DNA of 32,273 bases from Thiothrix sp. (GCA_020442915.1 JAGRJD010000055.1:1-32273); one strand, 5' to 3'. Counted from the first letter of the stretch, positions 1 to 10,409 are shown. Translations and numbers: made by a program. The notes: a model not told the origin generated them from the letters alone.

Positions 1-333
<333 letters not shown>

Positions 334-351
334 TATACCGCTGTAGTGTTG

Positions 352-393
352 CGGAGGGGGCAGGGTGATCCGCAGGCCCCCTTCGGTGTTTTT
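352..393 (+). terminator. Intrinsic terminator of rho
   Basis: The stem is CGGAGGGGGC (352-361) paired with GCCCCCTTCG (376-385), 10 base pairs with one G-T pair. The loop is 14 nt, and GTGTTTTT follows at 386-393. Position and T-rich tail fit a rho-independent terminator for the gene rho. Read on the other strand there is no T-run, so it should not stop hflX transcription efficiently. Confidence 0.8.
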
Positions 394-434
394 GCATGCT
401 ACGGGGTGTTTTGGTGTTTTCTGCGGGTGTGGGG

Positions 435-1772
435 TCACGCGGGCTGTTCCCAGGCTTCCTGTGTCGATGTGGCGGTGATGGGGGTGTCACTGTCCAGCTC
501 ATCCGGGCTGATGCCTTCATGGGCCAGATAGGTGTTCAACCGCACCCGGTCAATGTGGAGGTCGAGTACAAACTCCCCGGCTTCATTCACGCTTTCCTGC
601 CTGACGGCCTCATCGGCATACAGCTGGGAGCGCAGGCGTCCGTGTCTGGGAGCCAGTCGAACCCGCCCCTGAAACATCTGTCCGGCAAAGTAATTGCCCA
701 GGTATTCCAGCAAAGCATCAATGCCTGCGCCGGTATGGGCTGACAGCCATATTCGGTCCGGATTGAGGCCATTGCCGGGCTCCAGACCTGCCGGCCTGTT
801 ACCCAAGTCAATTTTGTTCATGATCTCAAGCTGGGGAACAGTCTGTGCACCGATTTCCTCGATGACCATATTGACCTGCTCCCGGTACAGTTCGCGCTGC
901 TCGTCATGGCTGTCGATGACATGCAGCAGCAGGCTGGCCTCGGTGGTTTCCTGCAGGGTGGAGCGGAAGGCAGCCACCAGATCATGGGGCAGGTTGCGGA
1001 TAAAGCCGACGGTATCGGCGAGAATCATCTGCTGTTGCTGGGGCAGCTGGATACGACGCAGGGTGGGGTCGAGCGTGGCGAACAGCTGGTCAGCAGCGAA
1101 TACGCCGGAATGGGTCAAGGTATTGAACAGGCTGGACTTGCCGGCATTGGTATACCCGACCAGCGAAACGGTGGGGATTTCCGCTTTCTTGCGTGCCTGC
1201 CGCCCCTGCTCGCGCTGGTTCTGCACTTTCTCCAGTCGCTTGCCGATCTGCTTGATACGTACGCCCAGCAGTCGACGGTCTGTTTCCAGCTGGGTTTCGC
1301 CCGGACCGCGCAGACCGATGCCTCCTTTCTGGCGCTCAAGGTGCGTCCAGCCCCGTACCAGCCGGGTTGACAGGTGCCTGAGCTGGGCCAGCTCAACCTG
1401 CAGCTTTCCCTCATGGCTGCGGGCCCGCTGGGCAAAAATGTCAAGAATCAGGCCGGTACGGTCCAGCACCCGGCACTGAAACAAACGCTCCAGATTACGT
1501 TCCTGGGCCGGCGTCAGGTTGTGATCAAAGATAACCAGGTCCGCCTGACAGGCAACGACCTGCTCCCGGATTTCCTCGGCCTTGCCAGAGCCGATAAACA
1601 GGCGCGACTCAGGCAGGGTTTTGGTTCCAGTGATAAGATGTACAACATGGGCTCCCGCAGAACGAGCAAGTTCAACAAATTCCTGCTCGTCGGGTGGTGT
1701 TGCATCGGCTTTGAAACCGATCTGAACCAGTATGGCATTTTCGCCCGCATGCGGGCGTTCAAACAGTTCCAA
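435..1772 (-). CDS. hflX: Ribosome-associated GTPase HflX
   Basis: HflX is a ribosome-binding GTPase that splits or rescues stalled ribosomes, chiefly under stress. The 445-residue product has the N-terminal HflX domain (ITGT near 47, FDHNLTPAQERNLER at 82-96), the glycine-rich linker GGIGLRGPGETQLETDRR (150-167), and the GTPase domain: G1 GYTNAGKS (206-213), G3 DTVGF (253-257), G4 NKID (319-322), G5 SAHTGAG. The reading frame opens with TTG at 1770-1772 directly after an in-frame TGA. No ATG gives a sensible N-terminus, while the TTG start yields the family-like opening M-E-L-F-E-R-P. It lies 13 nt downstream of hfq without a clear Shine-Dalgarno, so translational coupling to hfq is likely. 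The C-terminal tail after about residue 415 is poorly conserved. Confidence 0.95.
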   Translation of the reverse strand: MELFERPHAGENAILVQIGFKADATPPDEQEFVELARSAGAHVVHLITGTKTLPESRLFIGSGKAEEIREQVVACQADLVIFDHNLTPAQERNLERLFQCRVLDRTGLILDIFAQRARSHEGKLQVELAQLRHLSTRLVRGWTHLERQKGGIGLRGPGETQLETDRRLLGVRIKQIGKRLEKVQNQREQGRQARKKAEIPTVSLVGYTNAGKSSLFNTLTHSGVFAADQLFATLDPTLRRIQLPQQQQMILADTVGFIRNLPHDLVAAFRSTLQETTEASLLLHVIDSHDEQRELYREQVNMVIEEIGAQTVPQLEIMNKIDLGNRPAGLEPGNGLNPDRIWLSAHTGAGIDALLEYLGNYFAGQMFQGRVRLAPRHGRLRSQLYADEAVRQESVNEAGEFVLDLHIDRVRLNTYLAHEGISPDELDSDTPITATSTQEAWEQPA

Positions 1773-1785
1773 TCACTGTAACCAT

Positions 1786-2013
1786 TTATTCGGAAGTCAG
1801 ATTCAGTTTGATCGGGCGGGTTGGCACGATGGTGGAGATGGCGTGCTTGTAAACCAGCTGGCTTACCGTATTGCCCAACAGAACGACAAACTGGTCAAAT
1901 GACTCAACATGTCCCTGCAGCTTGATGCCGTTGACCAGATAAATTGAGACGGGAATCCTTTCCTTTCTCAGTGCATTGAGGAAGGGTTCTTGTAACGTGT
2001 GCCCTTTCGACAT
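1786..2013 (-). CDS. hfq: RNA chaperone Hfq
   Basis: Hexameric Sm-like RNA chaperone that pairs small RNAs with mRNAs. The 75-residue protein is almost only the Sm core: the N-terminal helix ([28 protein letters not shown] in the family pattern), the Sm1 motif around [13 protein letters not shown], and the Sm2 motif [10 protein letters not shown] with the conserved YKHA. It has nearly no C-terminal tail, unlike the 102-residue E. coli protein or the long Gly-rich tails of Acinetobacter. The ATG (2011-2013) has a clear AGGAG 7 nt upstream. It sits between miaA and hflX in the classic gammaproteobacterial order. The 146-nt gap to miaA may hold its own promoter. Confidence 0.97.
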   Translation of the reverse strand: MSKGHTLQEPFLNALRKERIPVSIYLVNGIKLQGHVESFDQFVVLLGNTVSQLVYKHAISTIVPTRPIKLNLTSE

Positions 2014-2030
2014 GGGTTTCTCCTAATCTT

Positions 2031-2061
2031 TATATATGGGTTTGTGGTTGTTTTGCTTCAA
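2031..2061 (-). promoter_or_regulatory. Possible hfq promoter
   Basis: In the 146-nt miaA-hfq gap, read on the minus strand, TTGAAG (2061-2056) lies 19 nt upstream of TATATA (2036-2031), just before the hfq ribosome binding site. The spacer is longer than ideal and the transcript leader would be very short. The gap is AT-rich and otherwise empty, which suggests separate hfq transcription, but these exact boxes are weakly supported. Confidence 0.25.
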
Positions 2062-2159
2062 AGTCTTCATTATTCGACCAGACATTCCAACAGCTGACCG
2101 TAAAAAAGGCTACCAGCTTAATGCAATATTAAAAACACCTTTTCATCGGACACCACCAC

Positions 2160-3122
2160 TTATCCGCCAATAAATGCCAGAATGTCACTTGTTACCGATG
2201 AGAGGTTGTCATCTTCGGCAAAACACTTCTTTAGTCCCCGCTCCGATCGAAGCCAGGTTAACTGACGCTTAGCAAGCTGCCTTGTTGCCACGATAGCACG
2301 ATTGTACATTTTATTGTAGTCTATTTTGCCATCAAGATACTCCCAGACCTGCCGGTAGCCAACGGAACGGATGGCGGGCAGGTGGCTGTCCAGATCCCCC
2401 CGTGCATGGAGCTGGCGGACTTCCTCCAGCAATCCCTGTTTCAGCATGCCCTCAAAACGTATCGCAATGCGCTGGTGCAGCCAGGCGCGATCGCGTGGAA
2501 TCAGTCCGATCTTGAGTAACGGGAAGGGACAGGTATCCTGCTTTCGGGTCTGCTGCAGTTCCGTCAGGGTCTGGCCGCTGATCTCCCAGACTTCCAGCGC
2601 CCGCTGCAGGCGTTGCGGATCGTTAGGGTGAATGCGGGCGGCAGCTGCCGGGTCGATCTGCTGCAGGCGCTGGTGCAGGGTCTGCCAGCCGTATGCTGTC
2701 GCTTCCTGTTCCAGTTTGTGCCGGATGGCCGGGTCAGCCGGCGGCAGCGCTGACAGGCCGTATTCCAGTGCCCGGAAGTACAACATGGTGCCGCCCACCA
2801 GTAACGGAATCCGTCCCTGCGCATGAATGGCCTGCATTTCACGCAGGGCATCGGCCCGGAAGTCAGCGGCTGAATAGGTTTGGGATGGATCAAGAAAGTC
2901 GATCAGCCGGTGTGGGGCCTGTGCCAGGGTCAGGGCATCCGGTTTGGCGCTGCCGATGGCCATGTCGCGGTAGACCAGTGCTGAGTCCACGCTGATGATG
3001 TCGAGCGGGAGGCGCTGACACAGCTCAACGGCCAGTCCGGTCTTGCCGCTGGCTGTCGGTCCCATCAGGAATATCGCCCCGGGTGATCCGGTCTCGGGGA
3101 GCGGCGTGCTGGCCAGGCTCAT
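2160..3122 (-). CDS. miaA: tRNA dimethylallyltransferase MiaA
   Basis: Adds a dimethylallyl group from DMAPP to N6 of A37 in tRNAs reading UNN codons, the first step to ms2i6A37. The 320-residue product has the P-loop GPTASGKT (21-28), the DSALVY motif (46-51) with the catalytic Asp and the IGSAKP stretch, VGGTMLY (109-115), and the C-terminal [12 protein letters not shown] signature. Length is typical (E. coli 316). The start ATG overlaps the stop of mutL by 4 nt (ATGA, 3119-3122), so the two are translationally coupled in the conserved mutL-miaA-hfq-hflX order. Confidence 0.97.
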   Translation of the reverse strand: MSLASTPLPETGSPGAIFLMGPTASGKTGLAVELCQRLPLDIISVDSALVYRDMAIGSAKPDALTLAQAPHRLIDFLDPSQTYSAADFRADALREMQAIHAQGRIPLLVGGTMLYFRALEYGLSALPPADPAIRHKLEQEATAYGWQTLHQRLQQIDPAAAARIHPNDPQRLQRALEVWEISGQTLTELQQTRKQDTCPFPLLKIGLIPRDRAWLHQRIAIRFEGMLKQGLLEEVRQLHARGDLDSHLPAIRSVGYRQVWEYLDGKIDYNKMYNRAIVATRQLAKRQLTWLRSERGLKKCFAEDDNLSSVTSDILAFIGG

Positions 3123-5074
3123 TGGCCGCGCAGGAACAGCTTGTCAATCTGGCTCAGGCTCATCTGGGTCCAGGTCGGTCGACCGTGGTTGCACTGGCCG
3201 CTGCGCTCGGTATGCTCCATGTCGCGCAACAGGGCGTTCATTTCCGGAATGCTCAGGCGGCGGTTGGCGCGTACCGAGCCATGGCAGGCCATGGTGGCGA
3301 GAATGTCATTCATGGCCTGCTGGATGCGCTGGCTTTCACCGTGTGTAATCAGGTCCGCCAGCACATCGCGTACCAGGGTTTCGGTATCGGAGTCACGTAG
3401 CAGGCTGGGTACGGCGCGGATGGTCAGTTGCTCCGGACCCATGCGATCCAGCGTGAAGCCCAGGGTGCTGAAGGTTCCGGCGTGGTTTTCTGCGAAGTCG
3501 GCTTCCTTTCTGCTGACATGCATGACCTGGGGGACCAGCAGGGGTTGGGAGCGAATGGCGTCGTCCTGCATGCTGTGCTTGAGCTGTTCATAGGTGATGC
3601 GTTCATGGGCGGCATGCATATCTACCACCACCAGTCCGTGGGTGTTCTGGGCCAGAATATAAATACCGTGCAGCTGGGCAATGGCGAAGCCCAGTGGGGG
3701 AAGGTCGTCGGCTGCTGTGGTATTGGCCGGGTCGTGCAGGCTGTCGGCATTCGCCGTCAGGTCTGATTGCGGATTGGTTGCCGGGGTGACGGTGAGCGGA
3801 TCCGGCTGATACAGCTGGCGGTAGGCCGGCAGCGTCTCCCGTACCGGCATGGGAATACGGGTCTGGCGGCCACTGGGGCTGTACTGGTAGCCGTGCATGC
3901 GGGGTGGCAGGCTCCGGGTGGCTGCGGTGGCCGGGTCAGTGTCCGCCAGGGTCTCCGGCACCGGTGTGGCCACAAGCATTGCCGGCTGGCTGCGTGCAGG
4001 GTCTGGAGCGGTCGTGGTCTGGCTATCGGCTGCCGGGGATGCTGGCAGGTGGGTCGGGGCGGCGGTGCCATCACCGGGTCGCAGGTCTGCCAGGGCCGTG
4101 TGCAGGGTCCGGAACAGGAAGTCGTGTACCAGCCGTCCCTCCCGGAAACGCACTTCCTGTTTGGTGGGGTGGGCATTGACATCGACCAGCTGCGGGTCCA
4201 GCTCAAGATAAAGGACAAAAGCCGGGTGACGGCCATGGTAGAGCACGTCCTGATAAGCCTGACGGACCGCATGGGTGATCAGGCGGTCACGCACGTGCCG
4301 ACCGTTGACATAGAAATACTGCAGGTCTGCCTGCGAGCGCGAGAAGGTCGGCAGACCCACCCAGCCCCACAGGCGCAGGCCGGCGGCTGCGTAGTCCAGA
4401 TAGTGGCTCTGCTCCACGAAACGGCTGCCGCTGATACCGGCCAGGCGTTTTTCCGAGGCGGCCCGGTCATGGGCCGGGCGCAGGTGCAGGATGTTTTTCT
4501 GGTTGTGGTTGAGGCTGATGCCGATGTCGAAACGGCTCAGGGCCAGCTTGCCCACCATGTCCTCAATGTGGCCGAATTCGGTTTTTTCGGTTTTCAGAAA
4601 TTTGCGTCGGGCCGGCACATTGAAAAACAGGTCTCGTACATCAACCGTGGTACCCATGGCATGAGCGGCGGGCTCCGGTTCGGCCAGTCGGGCATGGTCG
4701 GCCTGTATCGACCAGCCCTGCTCGCTGTCCTGGGAGCAGGAGCTCAGGGTCAGGCGCGAGACCGAAGCGATACTGGGGAGGGCTTCACCCCGGAAACCGA
4801 GGCTTCTGACCTGTTCCAGGTCATCAAGGCTGCTGATCTTGCTGGTGGCATGGCGGCTGAGGGCCAGGGCCAGCTCGTCTGCGGGAACGCCGCAGCCGTT
4901 ATCACGAATGCGGATGCGCCGCACACCACCCTGTTCAATGTCCAGCTCGATCCGGGTGGCGCCGGCATCCAGCGCGTTTTCAACCAGCTCCTTGACGACG
5001 GATGCCGGACGTTCGACCACTTCGCCGGCAGCGATCTGGTTGATGAGATGGTCGGGCAGTTGCTGGATCGGCAT
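3119..5074 (-). CDS. mutL: DNA mismatch repair protein MutL (endonuclease-type)
   Basis: MutL links mismatch recognition by MutS to strand incision. The 651-residue protein has a GHKL ATPase domain with VENALDAG (31-38), DNGCG (58-62) and GFRGEAL (93-99), then the transducer domain up to about 330 ([14 protein letters not shown]), a Pro/Thr/Ala-rich linker (about 335-455), and the dimerisation domain. The latter carries [12 protein letters not shown] (485-496), matching the endonuclease motif DQHA(X)2E(X)4E with M for Q, plus ACHGSVRAN (596-604) and QCNHGRPT (627-634). These metal-site motifs are absent from E. coli MutL, which relies on MutH, so this MutL probably nicks DNA itself. The start ATG (5072-5074) shares one base with the stop of the upstream protease gene. 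Confidence 0.97.
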   Translation of the reverse strand: MPIQQLPDHLINQIAAGEVVERPASVVKELVENALDAGATRIELDIEQGGVRRIRIRDNGCGVPADELALALSRHATSKISSLDDLEQVRSLGFRGEALPSIASVSRLTLSSCSQDSEQGWSIQADHARLAEPEPAAHAMGTTVDVRDLFFNVPARRKFLKTEKTEFGHIEDMVGKLALSRFDIGISLNHNQKNILHLRPAHDRAASEKRLAGISGSRFVEQSHYLDYAAAGLRLWGWVGLPTFSRSQADLQYFYVNGRHVRDRLITHAVRQAYQDVLYHGRHPAFVLYLELDPQLVDVNAHPTKQEVRFREGRLVHDFLFRTLHTALADLRPGDGTAAPTHLPASPAADSQTTTAPDPARSQPAMLVATPVPETLADTDPATAATRSLPPRMHGYQYSPSGRQTRIPMPVRETLPAYRQLYQPDPLTVTPATNPQSDLTANADSLHDPANTTAADDLPPLGFAIAQLHGIYILAQNTHGLVVVDMHAAHERITYEQLKHSMQDDAIRSQPLLVPQVMHVSRKEADFAENHAGTFSTLGFTLDRMGPEQLTIRAVPSLLRDSDTETLVRDVLADLITHGESQRIQQAMNDILATMACHGSVRANRRLSIPEMNALLRDMEHTERSGQCNHGRPTWTQMSLSQIDKLFLRGQ

Positions 5075-6687
5075 CAGATTTTTTTGGCGGAGTCCGTGTT
5101 TTTCTGTTCCACTTCTGGGGTTTCGTGCTGATTGCCATCGGTAGCCAGCCGTGAGGGCTTGAGGTCGGCGAGATCGGCAGAGCGGTCGGCATTGATACCG
5201 TAGCGGGCCAGAATGGCCGGCTGTTTGTCCCGGGCCTCCTTGCGGTCAATCACGATCTGGTAGCCATCATCAGCCTCCAGTACCAGAAAGTCGGTGTCGG
5301 CGTTCTGCATCTTGAGGTAGAAGTCCTTCAGGTCGTTGAACGACTCACCGTTGATCTTCCTGATCATCAGATCCGAATCGTGGTGATAATCCTTGTTGAT
5401 GTCGGCAGGCAGCACCTGGGTCATGATCACGACCTCCTGCTGGTCCGTCGTGGGCGGGTCATTGGCCAGTGCCGCCAGTGCCGGCGGGTCCGGATCCATG
5501 GCTTCCAGCACATCCTGGTTCAGGGGCATGAAGACAAAACCGCCGTAAATGAAGTAGGTCGGCTGTTTGTCATACTGGTTGGGCTTGACCAGCAGGTAAT
5601 CCTTGCCGGGTTTGTCCAGTGTCAGGGCGGTCTGTTCGGGTTTGCCGTCGCGGATGATTTTCAGCTGGAGCTGCTCACCAAGCTGGTGCAGGTCGACGTA
5701 GTGGGTGTAGTTGATGAATTCGCCGGGGCGGAATTCAACCGTGCCGTTGTTTTCAATCTTGTGTCCGTCAATTTCAGTAATGATGTCACCGACCTGAATC
5801 CGGTTCTCCGCAGGAGAGCCGGGATAGGTTTTATGCACCAGAATACCGGTCTGGCTGTCGGTCAGTCCGTACTTGCGTCGCAGGGCCGGATTTTCCAGTG
5901 ACTGGACCAGAAAGCCCGGAAACCCGAAGCCGTCCTGTTTGCCGTCTTCAATGTCCTTCAGGAAGTGGCGGATGATCGGGGTCGGGATCATGTAGCCGAT
6001 GTTTTCGGTGAAAAAGCCGGACTGCATGGCGACACCAACCACCTTGCCTTCGGAAATGACCGGGCCGCCGCTGTTGCCGAAGTTGATGGCGGCATCCACC
6101 TGCACCGCCAGCAGGTTTTCTCCACTGTGGGCATAGTTCTGCTTCTCCACCCGCGACACCACACCACGTGTCACGCTCAGGGTGGTACCGCCGATCGGGA
6201 AGCCATAGACCTCGACCTCCTGCTGCGCTTTGGGCAGCTCGCCCAGTTCCAGCGGTATGATGTCCTGGTACAGGTCTTTTTCCTTGGTGGTCAGCAGCGC
6301 CAGATCAGCGTCATGGGAGATGTAAAGGACACTGGCTTCGTGGCGACGGGTTTCGCCATGGCGCTGGACTTCCAGAAAGGTGGCGTTGGCCGCGACATGG
6401 GCATTGGTCAGGATCAGTCCGCCCTTGAGCAGCAATCCCGAGCCACCGCCCTTGCGGGTACCGGAGTTCCAGGGGGACAGGGTGTCATAATTGCGTTTGA
6501 CCACGCTGACATTGACCACGGCATCTTTCAGTGCATCCCGTGTGTCGACCGGTGCTCTGGCAGCCGGTTTGGTGTCCGGGGTATCCGGCGTGTCCGTCTT
6601 GGCCTCCAGCAGTGCCGATGGAGGGAGAAGCCATAATCCGCTGGCCAGTAATATGGCGTTTCTGTATCTTGTTATGCCTTGTTGCAT
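5074..6687 (-). CDS. Secreted trypsin-like serine protease with PDZ domain, Deg9-like
   Basis: A 537-residue HtrA/Deg-family protease, probably acting in the periplasm on damaged or misfolded proteins. Residues 1-29 look like a signal peptide (hydrophobic AILLASGLWLLPPSALL). The chymotrypsin-fold triad is visible: H97 in TNAHVAA, D128 in DADLALL, S206 in GNSGGPV. A PDZ domain follows (about 245-350, with GSPAENRIQVGDIITEIDG). The region after it, with QPTYFIYGGFVFMPL and later VIMTQVLPADIN, resembles the extra C-terminal domain of plant Deg2/Deg9-type proteases rather than the second PDZ of DegP. The ATG has AGGAAGG upstream. It is the first gene of the mutL-miaA-hfq-hflX unit, an unusual partner. 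The C-terminal 40 residues are charged and probably disordered. The protease assignment is firm; the Deg9 subtype comes from remembered motif patterns. Confidence 0.88.
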   Translation of the reverse strand: MQQGITRYRNAILLASGLWLLPPSALLEAKTDTPDTPDTKPAARAPVDTRDALKDAVVNVSVVKRNYDTLSPWNSGTRKGGGSGLLLKGGLILTNAHVAANATFLEVQRHGETRRHEASVLYISHDADLALLTTKEKDLYQDIIPLELGELPKAQQEVEVYGFPIGGTTLSVTRGVVSRVEKQNYAHSGENLLAVQVDAAINFGNSGGPVISEGKVVGVAMQSGFFTENIGYMIPTPIIRHFLKDIEDGKQDGFGFPGFLVQSLENPALRRKYGLTDSQTGILVHKTYPGSPAENRIQVGDIITEIDGHKIENNGTVEFRPGEFINYTHYVDLHQLGEQLQLKIIRDGKPEQTALTLDKPGKDYLLVKPNQYDKQPTYFIYGGFVFMPLNQDVLEAMDPDPPALAALANDPPTTDQQEVVIMTQVLPADINKDYHHDSDLMIRKINGESFNDLKDFYLKMQNADTDFLVLEADDGYQIVIDRKEARDKQPAILARYGINADRSADLADLKPSRLATDGNQHETPEVEQKNTDSAKKI

Positions 6688-6879
6688 TGTGCCCTTCCTG
6701 AAATGTAACTGACTGCCAGGCCCTGAATCGGACCCGTGTGGTGTTTATGGTTTTTCATGCCCTGATAAAGTGCGAGCAACCCCAGTGGAAAAGCGGCAAG
6801 TCTATCGGTTTTTGCCGTAAAACTTGTTATCCTTCGCCGATTATGCGGACTGAGTTAAAAACATCAACAGGATAGCACG

Positions 6880-9687
6880 ATGACGGATTACAAGCACACG
6901 CTCAATTTGCCGAAAACCGGCTTCCCCATGCGCGGTGATCTGGCAAAGCGGGAGCCGGGTATGCTGGCGGACTGGCAGGCGCGCGACCTGTACGGACAGC
7001 TGCGTGTCCGGGCTCAGGGGCGGCCCAAATTCATTCTTCATGATGGCCCTCCCTATGCCAACGGCCCTATCCATATCGGTCACGCTGTCAACAAGATCAT
7101 CAAGGATGTGATCGTCAAGAGTAAAACCATGGCCGGCTTCGATGCGCCTTATGTGCCGGGCTGGGACTGTCATGGCCTGCCGATCGAGAAAAAGGTCGAG
7201 GACATGATTGGCCGGGTTGGCGTGAAGGTGGATGCCAATGCTTTTCGCAAGGCCTGCCGTGAGTACGCCGCCGAGCAGATCGACATCCAGCGCAAGGATT
7301 TCAAACGGCTGGGGGTGCTGGGTGACTGGGACAATCCGTACCTGACCATGAATTTCCGTACCGAGGCGGGGATTGTGCGGGCACTGGGCAGAATTGCCCT
7401 GAGCGGCCACATGACCAAGGGTACCAAGCCGGTGCACTGGTGTACCGACTGTGGTTCGGCACTGGCCGAGGCTGAAGTGGAATACTATGACAAGCAGTCA
7501 TTTTCCATCTATGTGCGCTACGGTTTTGTGGATGAGGCTGCATTGCTGGCACGCATGCCGGGGGCGGCGGGGAAGGGCCGGGTCAGCACCCTGATCTGGA
7601 CCACCACCCCCTGGACCCTGCCGGCCAGCATGGCAGTTGCCCTGCATCCCGAGCTGGACTATGTGCTGGTGGCTGCCGGTGAGGAGCGCCTGCTGCTGGC
7701 TGAGGCATTGCTGGAGTCGGTGCAGAAGGAAACCGGTCAGACGGGCTGGCAGGTGCTGGCCCGGGCCAGGGGTGGTGAGCTGGAGGGGCTGATGCTGCAG
7801 CATCCGTTTCTTGACCGTGAGGTACCGCTGATTCTGGGTGAGCATGTCACCACGGAGGCCGGTACGGGGGCGGTGCATACTGCACCGGGCCATGGTCAGG
7901 AAGACTTTGCTGCAGGGCTCAGGTATGGTCTGGAGGTGTTGAATCCGGTTGGGGATGATGGTCGCTTCCTGCCCAATACCCCGTTTTTTGCCGGTGAGTC
8001 GGTGCATGAGGTCAATCCGCAGGTGCTGGACGTGCTGCGGCAGCACGGTGCCTTGCTGGCTTCCATGAAAATGACCCACAGTTATCCGCATTGCTGGCGC
8101 CACAAGACCCCGCTGATTTTCCGGGCCACGCCGCAGTGGTTTGTGAGCATGGAACAGCACGGGCTGCGGGAGCAGGCGCTCAAGGCCATCCGCGAGGGCG
8201 ACTGGATTCCGGAATGGGGTGAGGCCCGGATTGAGGGCATGATCGCCAACCGCCCGGACTGGTGTATCTCGCGCCAGCGCACCTGGGGGTCACCGATTGC
8301 CCTGTTTGTGCACAGAGAAACCGGTGAGCTGCATCCGCAGACCGAGGCCCTGATCGAGGCGGTGGCGCAGCGGATCGAAAAAGGCGGGATTGACGCCTGG
8401 TTTGCACTCGACACGGCTGAGCTGCTGGGCCGGGATGCGGCACACTACGACAAGGTTCAGGATACGCTGGATGTCTGGTTTGATTCCGGCACCACGCATT
8501 TTTCCGTATTGCGTGAGCGCCCGGAACTGCGCTGGCCGGCGGACATGTATCTGGAGGGGTCGGACCAGCATCGGGGCTGGTTCCATTCCTCCTTGCTGAC
8601 CGGGGTGGCCATGGATGGGCGTGCGCCCTACCTTTCGGTGCTGACCCATGGCTTTACCGTGGATGGCAAGGGCCAGAAAATGTCCAAATCGCTGGGCAAT
8701 GTGATTGCGCCACAGGAGGTCATGGACCGGCTCGGGGCCGATATTCTGCGTTTGTGGGTGGCGGCTGCCGATTACAGCCGCGAGATGACGGTATCGGATG
8801 AAATCCTCAAACGTACTGCGGATGGCTACCGGCGTATGCGTAATACCGCTCGCTTTCTGCTGGCCAACCTGAGTGACTTTGATCCGGCCAGTGACTTGGT
8901 GCCCAAGGCTGACATGCTGGCACTGGATCGCTGGGCCGTGCACCAGGCGGCCCAGGTGCAGAAGCGGGTGACCCAGGCTTATGAGCGCTACCAGTTTCAT
9001 CTGGTGGTGCAGGAGGTACAGCGTTTCTGCAGTGTGGACATGGGCAGTCTGTTCCTCGATATCATCAAGGATCGCCAGTACACCATGCAGGCCGACAGCC
9101 TTGGCCGTCGTTCGGCCCAGACGGCTGCCTGGCACATCCTGCAGGCCATGCTGCGCTGGCTGTACCCGGTGCTGAGCTTCACCATGGAGGAGATACTGCA
9201 GCACCTGCCGGGGCAGCATGACGACTCCGTGTTGTTCATGACCTGGTATGACGGCCTGTTTGAACTGGATGCACAAAGCCCGCTGAGTGCGCAGGACTGG
9301 GAGCAGGTGTTTGACGTACGCGAGGTGGTCAGCAAGCAGCTGGAAACCCTGCGTGTGGAAGGCAGAATTGGTTCCGGGCTGGATGCCGGTGTGGATCTTT
9401 ACCTGTCCGGTGATACCGGTGTTGTCAATGCCCTGAAGCAGCTGGGGGATGAGCTGAAGTTTGTTTTCATTACTTCATCAGTACAACGGCATGCAGGGGC
9501 GGCACCTGCTGCAGCGGTATCCGCCATGAGCGACGTGGAAGCAGTGGTCAGCCCGCTGGATACGCCCAAATGTGTGCGCTGCTGGCACCATGCGGCAGAT
9601 GTCGGAGCCCATGCCGATCATCCCGGGCTGTGTGGGCGCTGTGTGGAGAATGTGGCCGGCAGCGGGGAAGTGCGCCAGTATGCTTGA
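6880..9687 (+). CDS. ileS: Isoleucyl-tRNA synthetase
   Basis: Class I aminoacyl-tRNA synthetase that charges tRNA-Ile and edits misactivated valine. The 935-residue length is close to E. coli (938). Visible are the HIGH motif (HIGH at 65-68 in [11 protein letters not shown]), the CP1 editing domain (about 190-400, with [10 protein letters not shown] and [15 protein letters not shown]), the [13 protein letters not shown] block, KMSKS at 600-604, and the C-terminal zinc finger with Cys 898, 901, 918 and 921. The ATG is preceded by AGGATAG. The gene is divergent from the protease across 192 nt and overlaps lspA, as in most proteobacteria. Confidence 0.98.
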   Translation: MTDYKHTLNLPKTGFPMRGDLAKREPGMLADWQARDLYGQLRVRAQGRPKFILHDGPPYANGPIHIGHAVNKIIKDVIVKSKTMAGFDAPYVPGWDCHGLPIEKKVEDMIGRVGVKVDANAFRKACREYAAEQIDIQRKDFKRLGVLGDWDNPYLTMNFRTEAGIVRALGRIALSGHMTKGTKPVHWCTDCGSALAEAEVEYYDKQSFSIYVRYGFVDEAALLARMPGAAGKGRVSTLIWTTTPWTLPASMAVALHPELDYVLVAAGEERLLLAEALLESVQKETGQTGWQVLARARGGELEGLMLQHPFLDREVPLILGEHVTTEAGTGAVHTAPGHGQEDFAAGLRYGLEVLNPVGDDGRFLPNTPFFAGESVHEVNPQVLDVLRQHGALLASMKMTHSYPHCWRHKTPLIFRATPQWFVSMEQHGLREQALKAIREGDWIPEWGEARIEGMIANRPDWCISRQRTWGSPIALFVHRETGELHPQTEALIEAVAQRIEKGGIDAWFALDTAELLGRDAAHYDKVQDTLDVWFDSGTTHFSVLRERPELRWPADMYLEGSDQHRGWFHSSLLTGVAMDGRAPYLSVLTHGFTVDGKGQKMSKSLGNVIAPQEVMDRLGADILRLWVAAADYSREMTVSDEILKRTADGYRRMRNTARFLLANLSDFDPASDLVPKADMLALDRWAVHQAAQVQKRVTQAYERYQFHLVVQEVQRFCSVDMGSLFLDIIKDRQYTMQADSLGRRSAQTAAWHILQAMLRWLYPVLSFTMEEILQHLPGQHDDSVLFMTWYDGLFELDAQSPLSAQDWEQVFDVREVVSKQLETLRVEGRIGSGLDAGVDLYLSGDTGVVNALKQLGDELKFVFITSSVQRHAGAAPAAAVSAMSDVEAVVSPLDTPKCVRCWHHAADVGAHADHPGLCGRCVENVAGSGEVRQYA

Positions 9688-10207
9688 GAAGGATACCGGG
9701 CCGGAACAGGAGCGCGGCATGCTGCTGTGGTTATGGGTGGCTGCGGTGGTGGTCGCCCTGGATCAGCTGAGCAAATGGATGGCTGAGGCCAGCCTGGGCG
9801 AGGGTATGCCGGTACCCTCCGGTTTCCCGCACCTGAACTGGATGCTGATGTACAACAAGGGGGCTGCCTTCAGTTTTCTGGGGGATCAGGATGGCTGGCA
9901 GCGCTGGTTCTTTGCCATGCTGGCGGTGGTGGTTTCGGTTTTCATCATCAACTGGCTGCGCAAGCTGGAACGCACGGCACGCTGGACGGCACTGGGACTG
10001 GTGCTGGTGCTGGGGGGGGCTGTCGGGAATCTGATTGACCGTCTGCTGTATGGCAAGGTGATTGATTTCATCGATGTGTATTTTGATATTCCCTGGTTTC
10101 GGGATAACTATCATTTTGCGACTTTCAATGGGGCGGATATTGCCATTACCCTGGGGGCGGTATTGCTGGTGCTGGTCAGCCTGTTTGATCCGGATTCCGA
10201 TCGCTGA
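9680..10207 (+). CDS. lspA: Lipoprotein signal peptidase (signal peptidase II)
   Basis: Inner-membrane aspartyl protease that removes the signal peptide from lipid-modified prolipoproteins. Four hydrophobic segments are visible (about 14-30, 74-92, 103-121, 153-168). Family motifs are [10 protein letters not shown] (58-67), GNLIDR (116-121), VIDF with catalytic Asp129, and FNGAD with catalytic Asp153. I use the ATG at 9680, which overlaps the end of ileS by 8 nt and gives 175 residues. An in-frame ATG at 9719 has a better Shine-Dalgarno (AGGAG, 6-nt spacing) and would give 162 residues, so the start is uncertain. The stretch between the two Asp residues is a few residues longer than in Pseudomonas. 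Confidence 0.95.
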   Translation: MLEKDTGPEQERGMLLWLWVAAVVVALDQLSKWMAEASLGEGMPVPSGFPHLNWMLMYNKGAAFSFLGDQDGWQRWFFAMLAVVVSVFIINWLRKLERTARWTALGLVLVLGGAVGNLIDRLLYGKVIDFIDVYFDIPWFRDNYHFATFNGADIAITLGAVLLVLVSLFDPDSDR

Positions 10208-10218
10208 GCCGGTAGCAT

Positions 10219-10243
10219 GGGGATGCCATCCCCCGTTCAGGGG
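10219..10243. other. Two mutually exclusive hairpins after lspA
   Basis: GGGGAT (10219-10224) pairs with ATCCCC (10228-10233) around a 3-nt loop. The same C run (CCCC, 10231-10234) could instead pair with GGGG at 10240-10243. No T-run follows, so this is not a normal intrinsic terminator. It may stabilise the 3' end of the ileS-lspA mRNA or mean nothing. Confidence 0.3.
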
Positions 10244-10320
10244 AGTTGGTGGGCAGGGATTGTGCAAATTGTGAGGAACCTGACTCTCCTGCCAAATCAA
10301 TCGTTTTCAGACTTGTCTCA

Positions 10321-10365
10321 GTTAACGTGAAGGCGTATCAACGTACATCGGTGCTTTCACGTAAC
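10321..10365. promoter_or_regulatory. Inverted repeat upstream of the LysM gene
   Basis: GTTAACGTGAAGGC (10321-10334) is nearly the reverse complement of GCTTTCACGTAAC (10353-10365): 13 pairs with one G-T pair and one bulged A, around an 18-nt loop. It lies 45 nt before the LysM start codon, so it could be a 5' leader hairpin or a two-half-site operator. No T-run follows, which argues against a terminator. Confidence 0.4.
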
Positions 10366-10409
10366 CTTAGTTCAAACTTTGATAATGACAATATACAAGG
10401 AGTCAAGTC

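Noticed and set aside
694..1479. 261-codon plus-strand frame opposite hflX
   Set aside because: Ser/Arg-rich shadow of hflX without family resemblance.
3767..5131. 454-codon plus-strand frame opposite mutL
   Set aside because: Shadow of the conserved MutL reading frame; no recognisable domain.
8290..9276. 328-codon minus-strand frame opposite ileS
   Set aside because: Shadow of ileS; ileS motifs are unambiguous here.
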